A DNA stretch of 64,000 nt, taken from assembly GCA_028279445.1 (NCBI GenBank), contig JANQNT010000024.1, positions 62,001 to 126,000 of the forward strand, in the 5' to 3' direction. Shown piece by piece: positions 16,616-27,340 of this stretch (positions are counted from its first letter, which is position 1; each line of letters begins with the position of its first letter). The position numbers and the translations under genes were made by a program. The stretch comes from Tepidamorphaceae bacterium (GTDB lineage: Bacteria > Pseudomonadota > Alphaproteobacteria > Rhizobiales > Tepidamorphaceae). The notes beneath the pieces are model-generated. The model was not told the origin of the DNA, searched no databases, and was given only the letters and a program-made list of their open reading frames with translations.

Positions 16616-18070
16616 TTACGCCGCCTGCGTACCGCCGACGGTGATCTTGTCGATGCGCAAGGTCGGCTGACCGACGCCGACCGGTACGCCCTGGCCGTTC
16701 TTGCCGCAGGTGCCGATGCCCGGATCCAGCTCCATGTCGTTGCCGATCATCGGCACCCGGCGCAACGCGTCCGGCCCGTTGCCGATGATCATCGCGCCCT
16801 TGACCGGCCGGGTGATCCGGCCGTCCTCGATCAGGTAGGCCTCGGTGCACTGGAAGACGAACTTGCCCGAGGTGATGTCGACCTGTCCGCCGCCGAAGGA
16901 GGCCGCGTACAGGCCCTGCTTGACGGAGGCGAGGATCTCGTCCGGCGCGTGTTTGCCCGACAGCATGTAGGTGTTGGTCATACGGGGCATCGGGATATGG
17001 GCGTAGGATTCCCGCCGTCCGTTGCCGGTGGGCGCCATGCCCATCAGCCGCGCGTTCTGCCGGTCCTGCATGTAGCCGACCAGGCGGCCGTCCTCGATCA
17101 GCACCGTATTGGCGCTCGGCGTGCCTTCGTCGTCGATGGTCAGCGAGCCGCGCCGGTCGGCGATCGTGCCGTCGTCGACGACGGTGATGCCCGGCGAGGC
17201 GACCTGTTCGCCCATCAGTCCGGCGAAGGCGCTTTCGCCGCGGCGGTTGAAGTCGCCCTCAAGTCCGTGGCCAACGGCTTCGTGCAGCAGGATGCCGGGC
17301 CAGCCCGGACCGAGCACCACATCCGTCTCGCCCGCCGGCGCCGGCGCCGCCTCAAGGTTGACCTCGGCCTGCCGGATCGCCTCGTCGACGATGCCCCGCC
17401 AGGCCGCCGGCGTGACGAAGTCGGCGAAACCCTGCCGGCCGCCGGTTCCGTAGGAGCCGGTCTCCTGCCGATCCCCCTGGCCGGCAACCACCGCCACATT
17501 GAGCCGCACCAGCGGACGCACGTCGCGATAGATCGCGCCGTCGGCCCGCACGATCTCGACCACCTGCCAACTGCCCACCAGCGAAGCGGTGACCTGGCGG
17601 ACCTTGTCGGACGCGCCGCGCGCGTAAGCATCGATCTCTTCCAGCAGCTTCACCTTCGCGGCGAAGTCGGGCGCGCCGATGGGGTTGGCGTTTGCATAGA
17701 GATGCGTGTTGGTGCGTGCCGGCGCGGCGGCGAGGTTGCCGCTATGGCCGGCCTTCACCACCTGAACCGCTTCACCGAGCCGCTTGATGGCGCCGATGGA
17801 AATCTCGGAAGCGTGGGCGTAGCCGGCACTCTCGCCGGCGACCGCGCGCAAGCCCACCCCCTGGCTGGTGTCGAAGTTGGCGGCCTTCAGCCGGCCGTTG
17901 TCGAAGCTCAGCGATTCGCTTTGGCGATACTCGATGAACAGCTCGCCGTCATCGGCGCCGGCAAGCGCCTCGCCGACGAGCCTGGCGGCGGTTTCCGCGG
18001 CGATACCGTTGGCTTCCAGCAAGTTGGCTTCCGATGCGGCATTCGGCGCCTGCGCGGTCTGCTTGCTCAT
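16616..18070 (-). CDS. tldD: Metalloprotease TldD
   Basis: A 484-residue subunit of the TldD/TldE(PmbA) zinc protease that trims small peptides and, in some bacteria, toxin or RiPP precursors. The zinc site HEAVGHGLEGD is near residue 262 and the C-terminal glycine-rich barrel ends ...PTLRIDKITVGG. No tldE lies in the window; it may be elsewhere. The start at 18070 (MSKQTAQA) is favoured because upstream codons overlap the IalB-like gene region. The gap to the ialB-like stop is 23 bases, so the two are probably one transcript. Confidence 0.93.
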   Translation of the reverse strand: MSKQTAQAPNAASEANLLEANGIAAETAARLVGEALAGADDGELFIEYRQSESLSFDNGRLKAANFDTSQGVGLRAVAGESAGYAHASEISIGAIKRLGEAVQVVKAGHSGNLAAAPARTNTHLYANANPIGAPDFAAKVKLLEEIDAYARGASDKVRQVTASLVGSWQVVEIVRADGAIYRDVRPLVRLNVAVVAGQGDRQETGSYGTGGRQGFADFVTPAAWRGIVDEAIRQAEVNLEAAPAPAGETDVVLGPGWPGILLHEAVGHGLEGDFNRRGESAFAGLMGEQVASPGITVVDDGTIADRRGSLTIDDEGTPSANTVLIEDGRLVGYMQDRQNARLMGMAPTGNGRRESYAHIPMPRMTNTYMLSGKHAPDEILASVKQGLYAASFGGGQVDITSGKFVFQCTEAYLIEDGRITRPVKGAMIIGNGPDALRRVPMIGNDMELDPGIGTCGKNGQGVPVGVGQPTLRIDKITVGGTQAA

Positions 18071-18093
18071 ATATGTGCTCCGTGGCCGGCGGC

Positions 18094-18642
18094 TCACTGC
18101 AGCTTGTCGTAGCCGGCGGTGAAGCCGTTCAGAGAGACCGGAATGCCGATCCCCTCTTCCGGCGTCTGGAAGATGATAAATAGTGCGTTCTTGCCGTTTC
18201 GGAAGCGCTCGAGCAGCTTGGGGTCGAAGAACACCTCGGCGACGCAGCCGGCCGGCTGGCAGCGCACGAAGACGGTGCGGCCGACCTCTTCCTCGTCGAT
18301 GATCAGCCCCAGTCCCGCCGGAAGCAGCACGCCGAGCGGCGCCAACACCCTGAGGATCGTGTCCTTCTTGTCGGCGGTGACCAGCACCACCACCACCAGG
18401 CCGACATTCTGGCGGTCCTCTGCTGTCACGCTCTGCACCATGGCGCACTGCTCGGACGGTGCGCCCGGCGGTGTGTCGCAGCGGAATTGCCAGTCGCCGA
18501 TGGTCTCGCGCAGCAGGCCCTGGGACTGGGCGCTCGGCGTGTGGACGCCATACGCCAGCAGCGTGGCGACTGCCGCGAGGACGGCCCAAAGCGCTGTGCG
18601 ACGGCGCGCGCGCGTGCGGCGGTGGATTGTGCGTGTGCTCAT
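18094..18642 (-). CDS. Invasion-associated locus B (IalB) family protein
   Basis: A 182-residue exported protein. An arginine-rich N-terminus, a hydrophobic helix (residues 18-33) and an SAQ cleavage area precede the IalB domain: IGDWQFRCDT, EQCAMVQSV, CQPAGCVAEVFF, then GIGIPVSLNGF near the end. Two cysteine pairs suit periplasmic disulfides. Bartonella IalB is linked to erythrocyte invasion, but the family is widespread in free-living rhizobia and its general role is unclear. A GAGGG ribosome site precedes ATG 18642. Synteny with tldD and cox genes matches other Hyphomicrobiales. Confidence 0.85.
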   Translation of the reverse strand: MSTRTIHRRTRARRRTALWAVLAAVATLLAYGVHTPSAQSQGLLRETIGDWQFRCDTPPGAPSEQCAMVQSVTAEDRQNVGLVVVVLVTADKKDTILRVLAPLGVLLPAGLGLIIDEEEVGRTVFVRCQPAGCVAEVFFDPKLLERFRNGKNALFIIFQTPEEGIGIPVSLNGFTAGYDKLQ

Positions 18643-19214
18643 TAAGTCGCTTTCCCTCGCGAATCGAACGTCGGCACCATAGCTGGTTCGACACACCTGT
18701 GGACCGCGAGCCGCCAGAGCGGCATTTGGCTGCGCGCGACGCGCTCCACGAGCCCTCGGCACGGCGGTGCGACACACCGCGCGCAACTGCCGCAAAAGGC
18801 ACCAGGACATGGCCGGCAATCCAAGCATCGAGCGGTACCAGACGCGTAGGCGATGTCAAGGAATCCGGGCCGCCTGCGAGGTGCAGCGCGGCGTCACGAT
18901 CCATGTGTGGGTGTTGGCGAGGCGATGCGGCGGCAGTATGGCAATCCGGCCCGCGCGGAGGGACTGTGTCAGTTTGTCCAAGCGCCATTCCCTAGAGCAA
19001 TTCTCTAGAGTATGTCTAAGATTGATGTTGCGCGGAATCGCGTCTTCGTGATTTGTCCCGTCCGGCAGGCGGGGCCGTGGCCGGGCGGTATCCCGCGTAA
19101 CTTACGGATCATACGGATACGGATCATACGGATAATGGCGAGCAGTCCGATCTTGCAGCGTCTGTTTGCTCATTCTCCATTTTGGAAGCGATGGAAACTG
19201 GGGATCTTTCCAGC
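18643..19214. other. Divergent intergenic region, ialB-like / cox operon
   Basis: About 570 bases with no convincing gene. It holds a CTAGAG-CAATT-CTCTAG inverted repeat (18992-19008), whose TAGAGCAA half resembles the hairpin repeats at 24690 and 54152, and a 15-bp tandem repeat at 19104-19133. It should contain the promoters of both flanking operons. An arginine-rich minus-strand extension up to 18828 has no ribosome site or family similarity. Confidence 0.5.
19104..19133. repeat. 15-bp perfect tandem duplication
   Basis: ACGGATCATACGGAT occurs twice head to tail (19104-19118, 19119-19133), about 80 bases before the coxB start. Each unit contains two CGGAT words. It could be a regulator-binding array or a simple replication-slippage duplication. 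Confidence 0.6.
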
Positions 19215-21793
<2,579 letters not shown>

Positions 21794-21906
21794 CGCGGTG
21801 GGCCACCTGCCAATAGCGCGAAGGGGGCGGAGCGATCGCTGCCCTTCGCGCCACAGACCCAACACCGCATTGTGGACTTCCAGTTGACGTGGACTTCGAT
21901 CAGACG

Positions 21907-22869
21907 ATGAGACAGCACGACCTACACCTCACGGCCGGTGCGGCCGCCGTCGCCTCATCGGACCGGGTCGTCTCGTCCGCGACGGTGCACGACTACTGGC
22001 AGTTGATGAAGCCGCGCGTCATGTCGCTGGCCATCTTCACCGCGCTGGTCGGCATCGTTGCCGCGCCTGGCACGCTGCATCCGGTGCTGGCGCTGACGGC
22101 GATCCTGTGCATCGCGGTGGGCGCCGGCGCGTCGGGTGCCCTCAATATGTGGTACGACGCCGACATCGACGCGAAAATGGGCCGCACCCGCACCCGCCCG
22201 GTGCCGCGCGGGCGTGTCGCGCCGGGCGAGGCGCTCGGTTTCGGCGTCGTTTTGTCGGCCTTCTCCGTGCTTATCCTCGGGCTGATGGTGAGCTGGCCGG
22301 CGGCAGCGCTGCTCGCCTTCACGATCTTCTTCTACGCCGTCGTCTATACGATGTGGCTGAAGCGCCTGACGCCGCAGAACATCGTCATCGGCGGCGCGGC
22401 CGGCGCCTTCCCGCCGATGATCGGCTGGGCGGCGGTGACGGGCACCGTGTCGGTCGAGAGCATCGTGCTGTTCCTGATCATCTTCTTCTGGACGCCGCCG
22501 CATTTCTGGGCGCTGGCGCTCTACAAGAGCGAGGAATTCGCCCGCGCCGGTATCCCGATGCTGCCGGTGGTCGCCGGCGAGGAAACGACGCGGCGCCAGA
22601 TCTGGTTCTACTCCTGGGTCATGGCGCTGACCGGGTTGCTGCCGGCTGGCGTTGGCCTCGGCGGACCGCTGTACCTGCTGGTCTCGGTGGTCACGGGGGC
22701 GGCCTTCCTGCTGCTCGCCTGGCGGGTGTTGCGCGACACCGATCTCGAGTCCGCGCGCAAACTGTTCGCTTTCTCGATTCTCTATCTGCTGCTGCTGTTT
22801 GCCGTCCTGCTCGCCGAGCCGGCGGTCGGCATCGCCGCGTTTGCGCCGTTGCATGGAGGCTGGGTGTGA
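21907..22869 (+). CDS. ctaB: Protoheme IX farnesyltransferase (heme O synthase)
   Basis: A UbiA-superfamily membrane enzyme that adds farnesyl to heme B, giving heme O, the precursor of heme A for the oxidase. About 320 residues with eight to nine helices. The first Asp-rich motif [19 protein letters not shown] is near residue 90 and the second-loop [19 protein letters not shown] near residue 195. Start is uncertain between GTG 21889 and ATG 21907; neither has a strong ribosome site. The end overlaps the next small gene by GTGA. Confidence 0.92.
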   Translation: MRQHDLHLTAGAAAVASSDRVVSSATVHDYWQLMKPRVMSLAIFTALVGIVAAPGTLHPVLALTAILCIAVGAGASGALNMWYDADIDAKMGRTRTRPVPRGRVAPGEALGFGVVLSAFSVLILGLMVSWPAAALLAFTIFFYAVVYTMWLKRLTPQNIVIGGAAGAFPPMIGWAAVTGTVSVESIVLFLIIFFWTPPHFWALALYKSEEFARAGIPMLPVVAGEETTRRQIWFYSWVMALTGLLPAGVGLGGPLYLLVSVVTGAAFLLLAWRVLRDTDLESARKLFAFSILYLLLLFAVLLAEPAVGIAAFAPLHGGWV

Positions 22870-23060
22870 GCGTGGCCGAGCACGATCACGAGACCGGTCT
22901 TGCGCGCGACGAGGATGCGCAGCACGACCGTGCGCTGTTCCTCAAGCGCCGCCGGTCGCGGTCGATCGCCATCGCGCTGGCGCTGGCCGGCCTTGTGATA
23001 CTTTTCTACGTGGTCACGCTGGTCAAGCTGGGCCCGGAAGTCCTCAATCGGCCGATGTAG
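22866..23060 (+). CDS. CoxF-like small membrane protein
   Basis: A 64-residue protein with a charged N-terminus rich in His, Asp and Glu, a basic KRRRSRS stretch, and one membrane helix ([20 protein letters not shown]). The inferred GTG 22866 overlaps the ctaB stop (GTGA). Position between ctaB and ctaG matches the small coxF gene of Bradyrhizobium-type cox operons. The size and topology also fit, but sequence similarity cannot be checked here. Probably an accessory of oxidase assembly. Confidence 0.7.
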   Translation: MSVAEHDHETGLARDEDAQHDRALFLKRRRSRSIAIALALAGLVILFYVVTLVKLGPEVLNRPM

Positions 23061-23086
23061 GGCCGAGCTGAGAGGGAGCACATCGC

Positions 23087-23713
23087 ATGACGGATCGACC
23101 GCAGAGCAGCGAACCGCTCAACCGCCGCAAGGCGGTGCGCACGGTGGTCATGTGCGTGTCGATCGTCTCGGTGATGACCGCGCTGGCCTTCGCTTCGGTC
23201 CCGCTCTACGACCTGTTCTGCCGGGTGACCGGGTTTGGCGGCACGCCGCTGCGCGCCGATGCCGGCGCCGACACCGTGCTCGACCGCCAGATCAGCATCC
23301 GCTTCGATTCCAACGTCGCTGCCGGCCTTGGCTGGGACTTCCGTCCCAAGGAGCGGGAGGTGACGATCAATGTCGGCGCCAACGGCCTTGCCTTCTATGT
23401 CGCGCGCAACACGCGCGGACACGACACCACCGGCACGGCCACCTTCAACGTGACGCCCAACATCGCCGGTCAGTACTTCGTCAAGGTGGAGTGCTTCTGC
23501 TTCCAGGAACAGACGCTTGCGCCGGGTGAAGCCGTCGACATGCCGGTCGCCTTCTACATCGACCCGGCGATCGTCGACGATCCTGACCTGAAGAACCTGC
23601 CGCAGATCACCTTGTCCTACACGTTCTTCGAGGTTGATGAGCCCGAGGAGCGCACCGTGTCGCAGGCGGGCGAGCAGAATGCACCGGCCGGTCAGGTCGG
23701 GTCGGACGGTTAG
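23087..23713 (+). CDS. ctaG: Cytochrome c oxidase assembly protein CtaG/Cox11
   Basis: Inserts copper into the CuB site of subunit I. A 208-residue protein with one N-terminal membrane helix (residues 18-42) and a periplasmic immunoglobulin-like domain carrying the Cox11 copper motif ECFCFQEQTL near residue 140. YDLFCRVTGFGGTP just after the helix holds another conserved cysteine. It sits 26 bases after the coxF-like gene in the cox operon. Confidence 0.94.
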   Translation: MTDRPQSSEPLNRRKAVRTVVMCVSIVSVMTALAFASVPLYDLFCRVTGFGGTPLRADAGADTVLDRQISIRFDSNVAAGLGWDFRPKEREVTINVGANGLAFYVARNTRGHDTTGTATFNVTPNIAGQYFVKVECFCFQEQTLAPGEAVDMPVAFYIDPAIVDDPDLKNLPQITLSYTFFEVDEPEERTVSQAGEQNAPAGQVGSDG

Positions 23714-23766
23714 AGTAGTTTCCAAGCGGGTGCGCAGGGCGCGCCCGACGGGGGAGAGAAGAGAAA

Positions 23767-24597
23767 ATGGCACAGGCACAGAACCACGATTACCACCTGG
23801 TCGATCCCAGTCCGTGGCCCTTCGTCGGATCGGTATCGGCCTTCGTGCTGGCCATCGGCGCGATCGCCACCATGCATGGCGCGACCGCCCTTTGGATGAT
23901 CCCGGGCGCGCTGGGCGTCGTCTACACGATGATCGTGTGGTGGCGCGATGTGGTGAACGAGGCCGAGTATGGCGGTCACCATACCAAGGTCGTGCAGATC
24001 CACCTGCGCTACGGCATGATCCTGTTCATCGCCTCGGAGGTGATGTTCTTCGTCGCCTGGTTCTGGGCCTATTTCGACGCCGCGCTGTATCCCGACGAGG
24101 CGATCCAGGTGATGCGCGTCGAACATACCGGCGGCCAATGGCCACCCGAGGGCATCGAGACCTTCGACCCCTGGCATCTGCCCCTGGTGAACACGCTGAT
24201 CCTGCTCACCTCGGGCACCACGGTCACCTGGGCGCACCACGCGCTGCTGCATGGTGACCGCAACGGCCTGAAGTGGGGCCTGATCTGCACCATCGCGCTC
24301 GGCGCCCTGTTCACCACCATCCAGGCCTACGAATACGCGATCGCGTATTTCGACTTCTCCGGCAGCATCTACGGCGCCACCTTCTTCATGGCGACCGGCT
24401 TCCATGGCGCCCACGTCATCATCGGCACGATCTTCCTGATCGTCTGCCTGATCCGGACCTATGCCGGGCACTTCAAGCCGGACCACCACTTCGGCTTCGA
24501 GGCGGCCGCCTGGTACTGGCACTTCGTCGACGTCGTGTGGCTGTTCCTGTTCGCCTGTATCTATGTCTGGGGCGCGGGAACGCCGGCCGCGCACTGA
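23767..24597 (+). CDS. coxC: Cytochrome c oxidase subunit III
   Basis: A 276-residue, seven-helix membrane subunit that stabilises the catalytic core of the aa3 oxidase. Conserved segments include [10 protein letters not shown] at the N-terminus, the [17 protein letters not shown] helix with its buried glutamate near residue 90, and the C-terminal [25 protein letters not shown]-type ribosome site precedes ATG 23767. Last of the core oxidase subunits before a repeat and a terminator. Confidence 0.97.
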   Translation: MAQAQNHDYHLVDPSPWPFVGSVSAFVLAIGAIATMHGATALWMIPGALGVVYTMIVWWRDVVNEAEYGGHHTKVVQIHLRYGMILFIASEVMFFVAWFWAYFDAALYPDEAIQVMRVEHTGGQWPPEGIETFDPWHLPLVNTLILLTSGTTVTWAHHALLHGDRNGLKWGLICTIALGALFTTIQAYEYAIAYFDFSGSIYGATFFMATGFHGAHVIIGTIFLIVCLIRTYAGHFKPDHHFGFEAAAWYWHFVDVVWLFLFACIYVWGAGTPAAH

Positions 24598-24628
24598 CCG
24601 CGGGCACGGACCGACAAGGCACTGGCGA

Positions 24629-24731
24629 GATCATCCTGTGATTTGATTGGGTCAATCAAATCGCAGAAAGATGATCGGTTCTAACAGGTTAGAGCAACTT
24701 ATCTGCGCCGTTCCCGGCGCAGGTTGCTCTA
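24629..24731. repeat. Two-hairpin intergenic repeat element, copy 1
   Basis: Hairpin A: outer arms GATCATC (24629-24635) and GATGATC (24670-24676) enclose GATTTGATTG/CAATCAAATC (24640-24649, 24653-24662). Hairpin B: TAGAGCAAC (24690-24698) and GTTGCTCTA (24723-24731) enclose CTGCGCC/GGCGCAG. The same architecture recurs at 54091-54189 with different inner-stem bases that still pair. It lies directly before the terminator after coxC. Confidence 0.8.
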
Positions 24732-24760
24732 GGGGCGGTCATGGCCGCCCCTTTGTCTTT
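24732..24760 (+). terminator. Rho-independent terminator after coxC
   Basis: A perfect GGGGCGG/CCGCCCC stem (24732-24738, 24745-24751) with a 6-base loop is followed by TTTGTCTTT. It abuts hairpin B of the upstream repeat. Its presence argues that the open frame starting at ATG 24741 (inside the loop) is not the start of the next gene. Confidence 0.8.
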
Positions 24761-24776
24761 TGCCGCACCGCATTGC

Positions 24777-25178
24777 ATGAGCTCGATGAGTCCTGACCCC
24801 AACACTGATCCGCCGCCACGCTCGCCGCTGGCCACCGGTCTGTCGGGACGTTGCCCGCGCTGTGGCGAAGGCAAGCTGTTCGATGGTTATCTGAGCCCGG
24901 CGCGCGCCTGTCAGTCGTGTGGCCTGGACTACGGCTTTGCGGATTCCGGCGACGGGCCGGCCTTCTTCGTCATGACCGCCGTCGGCTTCCTGATCGTTGC
25001 CCTGGCACTGGTGGTGGAGATCGCCTGGCGGCCGCCCTACTGGGTCCATGCGGCGCTATGGCTCCCCCTGCTGCTGGGCTCCGCCCTGGTTCTCCTGCGG
25101 CTGATGAAGGGTGTCCTGATCGCCCAGCAATATGCGACAAGGGCGGCGGAGGGCCGGCTCGACGGGAGTGGCGGTTGA
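24777..25178 (+). CDS. DUF983 family protein
   Basis: A 133-residue membrane protein. The N-terminal half has two CxxC knuckles (CPRCGEGKLF and CQSCGLDYG), likely a zinc or other metal site. Two helices follow (about residues 62-82 and 88-108). DUF983 genes sit beside cox genes in many alphaproteobacteria, suggesting an accessory role in oxidase assembly, but the function is unproven. Start is ATG 24777 or 24786; the upstream ATG 24741 falls in the terminator. The end overlaps the SURF1 gene. Confidence 0.85.
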   Translation: MSSMSPDPNTDPPPRSPLATGLSGRCPRCGEGKLFDGYLSPARACQSCGLDYGFADSGDGPAFFVMTAVGFLIVALALVVEIAWRPPYWVHAALWLPLLLGSALVLLRLMKGVLIAQQYATRAAEGRLDGSGG

Positions 25179-25903
25179 ACGCGCCCGCGCGTCCGGTCCG
25201 GTCCGTCCTGATCGCCGGCATCGCCGCGCTGGCCGGCTTGGCATTATGCGTCTCGCTCGGCATCTGGCAGGTGCAGCGGCTCGAGTGGAAGCAGGGGTTG
25301 CAGACGGCCATCGAGGAGCGTGCCCGCGGCCCGGCGGTTGCCGCAGCTCTCCTGCACGACAGTGCCGCGCGCGGCGAGGACATCGAATACACCCGCGTGC
25401 GCGTGCGCGGCGTGTTCGACCACGCGCGCGAACTGCGGTTCTACGCCCCCGGCGTCGAGGGACCCGGCTGGAACCTCGTGACGCCGCTGTTGGCGCCGGA
25501 CGGGGCCGTCTATTTCGTCAATCGCGGTTACGTGCCGCAGGCGCGCATGGGCGAAGCCGACCGGTCGGGCGAGGAGGTCGAAATAACCGGCCTTGCGCGA
25601 ACGTATGGCCGGCGCGGGGCGTTCACGCCCGACAACGACACTGCGGCCAATGTTTGGTACTGGTATGATCTTGCCGCGATGCGCGCGCATCTTGACGAGG
25701 CAGGTGGCGGGCAGGGCGCGACGAGCCTGATTGCCGTGGTCATCGAGGCGGAAGCCGCCGGCGAGGCCTATCCGCGCGGCGGCGTCACCCGGCTTGACTT
25801 GCCGAACCGGCATCTGGAATACGCGCTCACCTGGTTCGGTCTGGCGCTGACGCTTGCGGCGGTCTACGGCGTGTGGGCCTGGCAGCAGTTGCGCCGTGTG
25901 TGA
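25175..25903 (+). CDS. SURF1 family cytochrome oxidase biogenesis protein
   Basis: Assists heme a insertion into oxidase subunit I. A 242-residue protein with two flanking membrane helices (residues 10-30 and 215-235) and a periplasmic domain between. Family marks are LGIWQVQRLEWKQ after helix 1, GPGWNLVTPL and VNRGYVP in the middle, and NRHLEYALTWFGLALTL at the C-terminus. The start is inferred as TTG 25175 overlapping the DUF983 stop (TTGA), with GGGAG upstream. An in-frame extension to 24851 lies inside the DUF983 gene. Confidence 0.9.
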   Translation: MNAPARPVRSVLIAGIAALAGLALCVSLGIWQVQRLEWKQGLQTAIEERARGPAVAAALLHDSAARGEDIEYTRVRVRGVFDHARELRFYAPGVEGPGWNLVTPLLAPDGAVYFVNRGYVPQARMGEADRSGEEVEITGLARTYGRRGAFTPDNDTAANVWYWYDLAAMRAHLDEAGGGQGATSLIAVVIEAEAAGEAYPRGGVTRLDLPNRHLEYALTWFGLALTLAAVYGVWAWQQLRRV

Positions 25904-25936
25904 AACCGCACGGCAGGCATCGGGAGACGGGGACGA

Positions 25937-27340
25937 ATGCGATATGTGAGCACCAGGGGGCAGGCCCCCGAGCTCGGCTTCTGCGACACGATACTGGCGG
26001 GTCTGGCCAGTGACGGAGGCCTGTATGTACCGCAGGACTATCCCCAGCTCGATGCGCAGACGATTGCCGCCTTCGACGGCAAACCCTACGCGGAGATCGC
26101 GCAGGCGGTGATCGGCCCCTTCACCGGCGGCGAGATCGCCGAAGACGCCCTTGGCCGCATGATCGCGGACTCCTACGCCACCTTCCGCCACACCGCCGTC
26201 GTACCGTTGATCCAGCTCGATGCCGGCCACTGGCTGATGGAGCTGTTCCATGGGCCTACGCTCGCCTTCAAGGACGTGGCAATGCAGCTTCTGGCGCGGC
26301 TGATGGACCATGTCCTGGAGGAGCGCGGCCGGCGCGCCACCGTGGTCGGCGCCACGTCCGGCGACACCGGCGGGGCGGCCATCGAAGCCTTTCGCGGGCG
26401 CGCGCGCACAGACATGTTCATCCTGTTCCCCACCGGCCGCGTCTCCGACGTGCAGCGCCGGCAGATGACGACCGTCGTGGATGCCAACGTGCATGCGCTG
26501 TCGATCGACGGCAATTTCGATGACTGCCAGCGCATCGTGAAGACGATGTTCGTCAATGCGCCGTTCCGCGAGCAGGTGGCGCTCGCCGGCGTCAACTCGA
26601 TCAACTGGGGCCGCATCGTGTCCCAGGCGGTCTACTACTTTGCCGCCGCGGCCGCGCTCGGTTCGCCGCACCGCCCGGTCAGCTTTGCCGTGCCGACCGG
26701 TAACTTCGGCGATGTGCTCGCCGGCTATGTCGCGGCGCGCATGGGGCTTCCCGTCGACCGGCTGATGGTCGCGACCAATGTCAACGACATCCTCAAGCGC
26801 GCGCTCGATACCGGGCGCTACGAGTCGCGCGGCGTGGTGGCGACAACGAGCCCGAGCATGGACATCCAGGTGTCGAGCAATTTCGAGCGGCTGCTGTTTG
26901 AGGAGACCGGACGCGATGCGCAGGCCGTGCGCGCCATGATGGCGGGTCAGGCGCAGTCCGGCGCATTTGACATTCCCGCCGAGGCGCTGGCGGCGATCCG
27001 CGCGCGCTTCGATGCTGAGCGCTGTGACGAACCGGCCACCGCGCAGATGCAGTTGGCCCTGCTGCGCGACACCGGCTATCTCGCCGATCCGCATACCGCG
27101 ATCGGCGTGCACGCCGCGCGCGCGCACACCGGCGCCTCGCCGATGGTGACGCTGTCGACCGCCCATCCGGCCAAGTTCCCTGATGCGACGCGTGAGGCGA
27201 CCGGCCTCACGCCGGCGCTTCCCGACTGGTTGTCGGACCTGCACGAGCGCGAGGAACGCATGGTGCGCCTGCCGGCGGATCAGTCCACCGTCGAGGCCTA
27301 TATCAGCGAGAACGCGCGCGCCGCGGGAGTGTCCGCATGA
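25937..27340 (+). CDS. thrC: Threonine synthase
   Basis: A PLP enzyme converting O-phosphohomoserine to threonine. At 467 residues it is the long proteobacterial/fungal type. The N-terminus MRYVSTRGQAPELGF is typical, the PLP lysine lies in GPTLAFKDVAMQ near residue 113, and the PLP phosphate loop SGDTGGAA is near residue 140. Its pathway partner thrB lies at 35192-36169. It overlaps the M16 peptidase gene by ATGA. Confidence 0.96.
   Translation: MRYVSTRGQAPELGFCDTILAGLASDGGLYVPQDYPQLDAQTIAAFDGKPYAEIAQAVIGPFTGGEIAEDALGRMIADSYATFRHTAVVPLIQLDAGHWLMELFHGPTLAFKDVAMQLLARLMDHVLEERGRRATVVGATSGDTGGAAIEAFRGRARTDMFILFPTGRVSDVQRRQMTTVVDANVHALSIDGNFDDCQRIVKTMFVNAPFREQVALAGVNSINWGRIVSQAVYYFAAAAALGSPHRPVSFAVPTGNFGDVLAGYVAARMGLPVDRLMVATNVNDILKRALDTGRYESRGVVATTSPSMDIQVSSNFERLLFEETGRDAQAVRAMMAGQAQSGAFDIPAEALAAIRARFDAERCDEPATAQMQLALLRDTGYLADPHTAIGVHAARAHTGASPMVTLSTAHPAKFPDATREATGLTPALPDWLSDLHEREERMVRLPADQSTVEAYISENARAAGVSA

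Noticed and set aside
19104-19133. Tandem repeat considered as a CRISPR remnant
   Set aside because: Only two adjacent 15-bp units, no spacers, and no cas genes in the window.
24741-25178. Longer DUF983 start at ATG 24741
   Set aside because: That ATG lies within the loop and stem of the terminator after coxC, so translation from there is unlikely.
25244-27244. 666-codon minus-strand frame opposite SURF1 and thrC
   Set aside because: Explained by antisense openness; thrC and SURF1 are certain on the plus strand.
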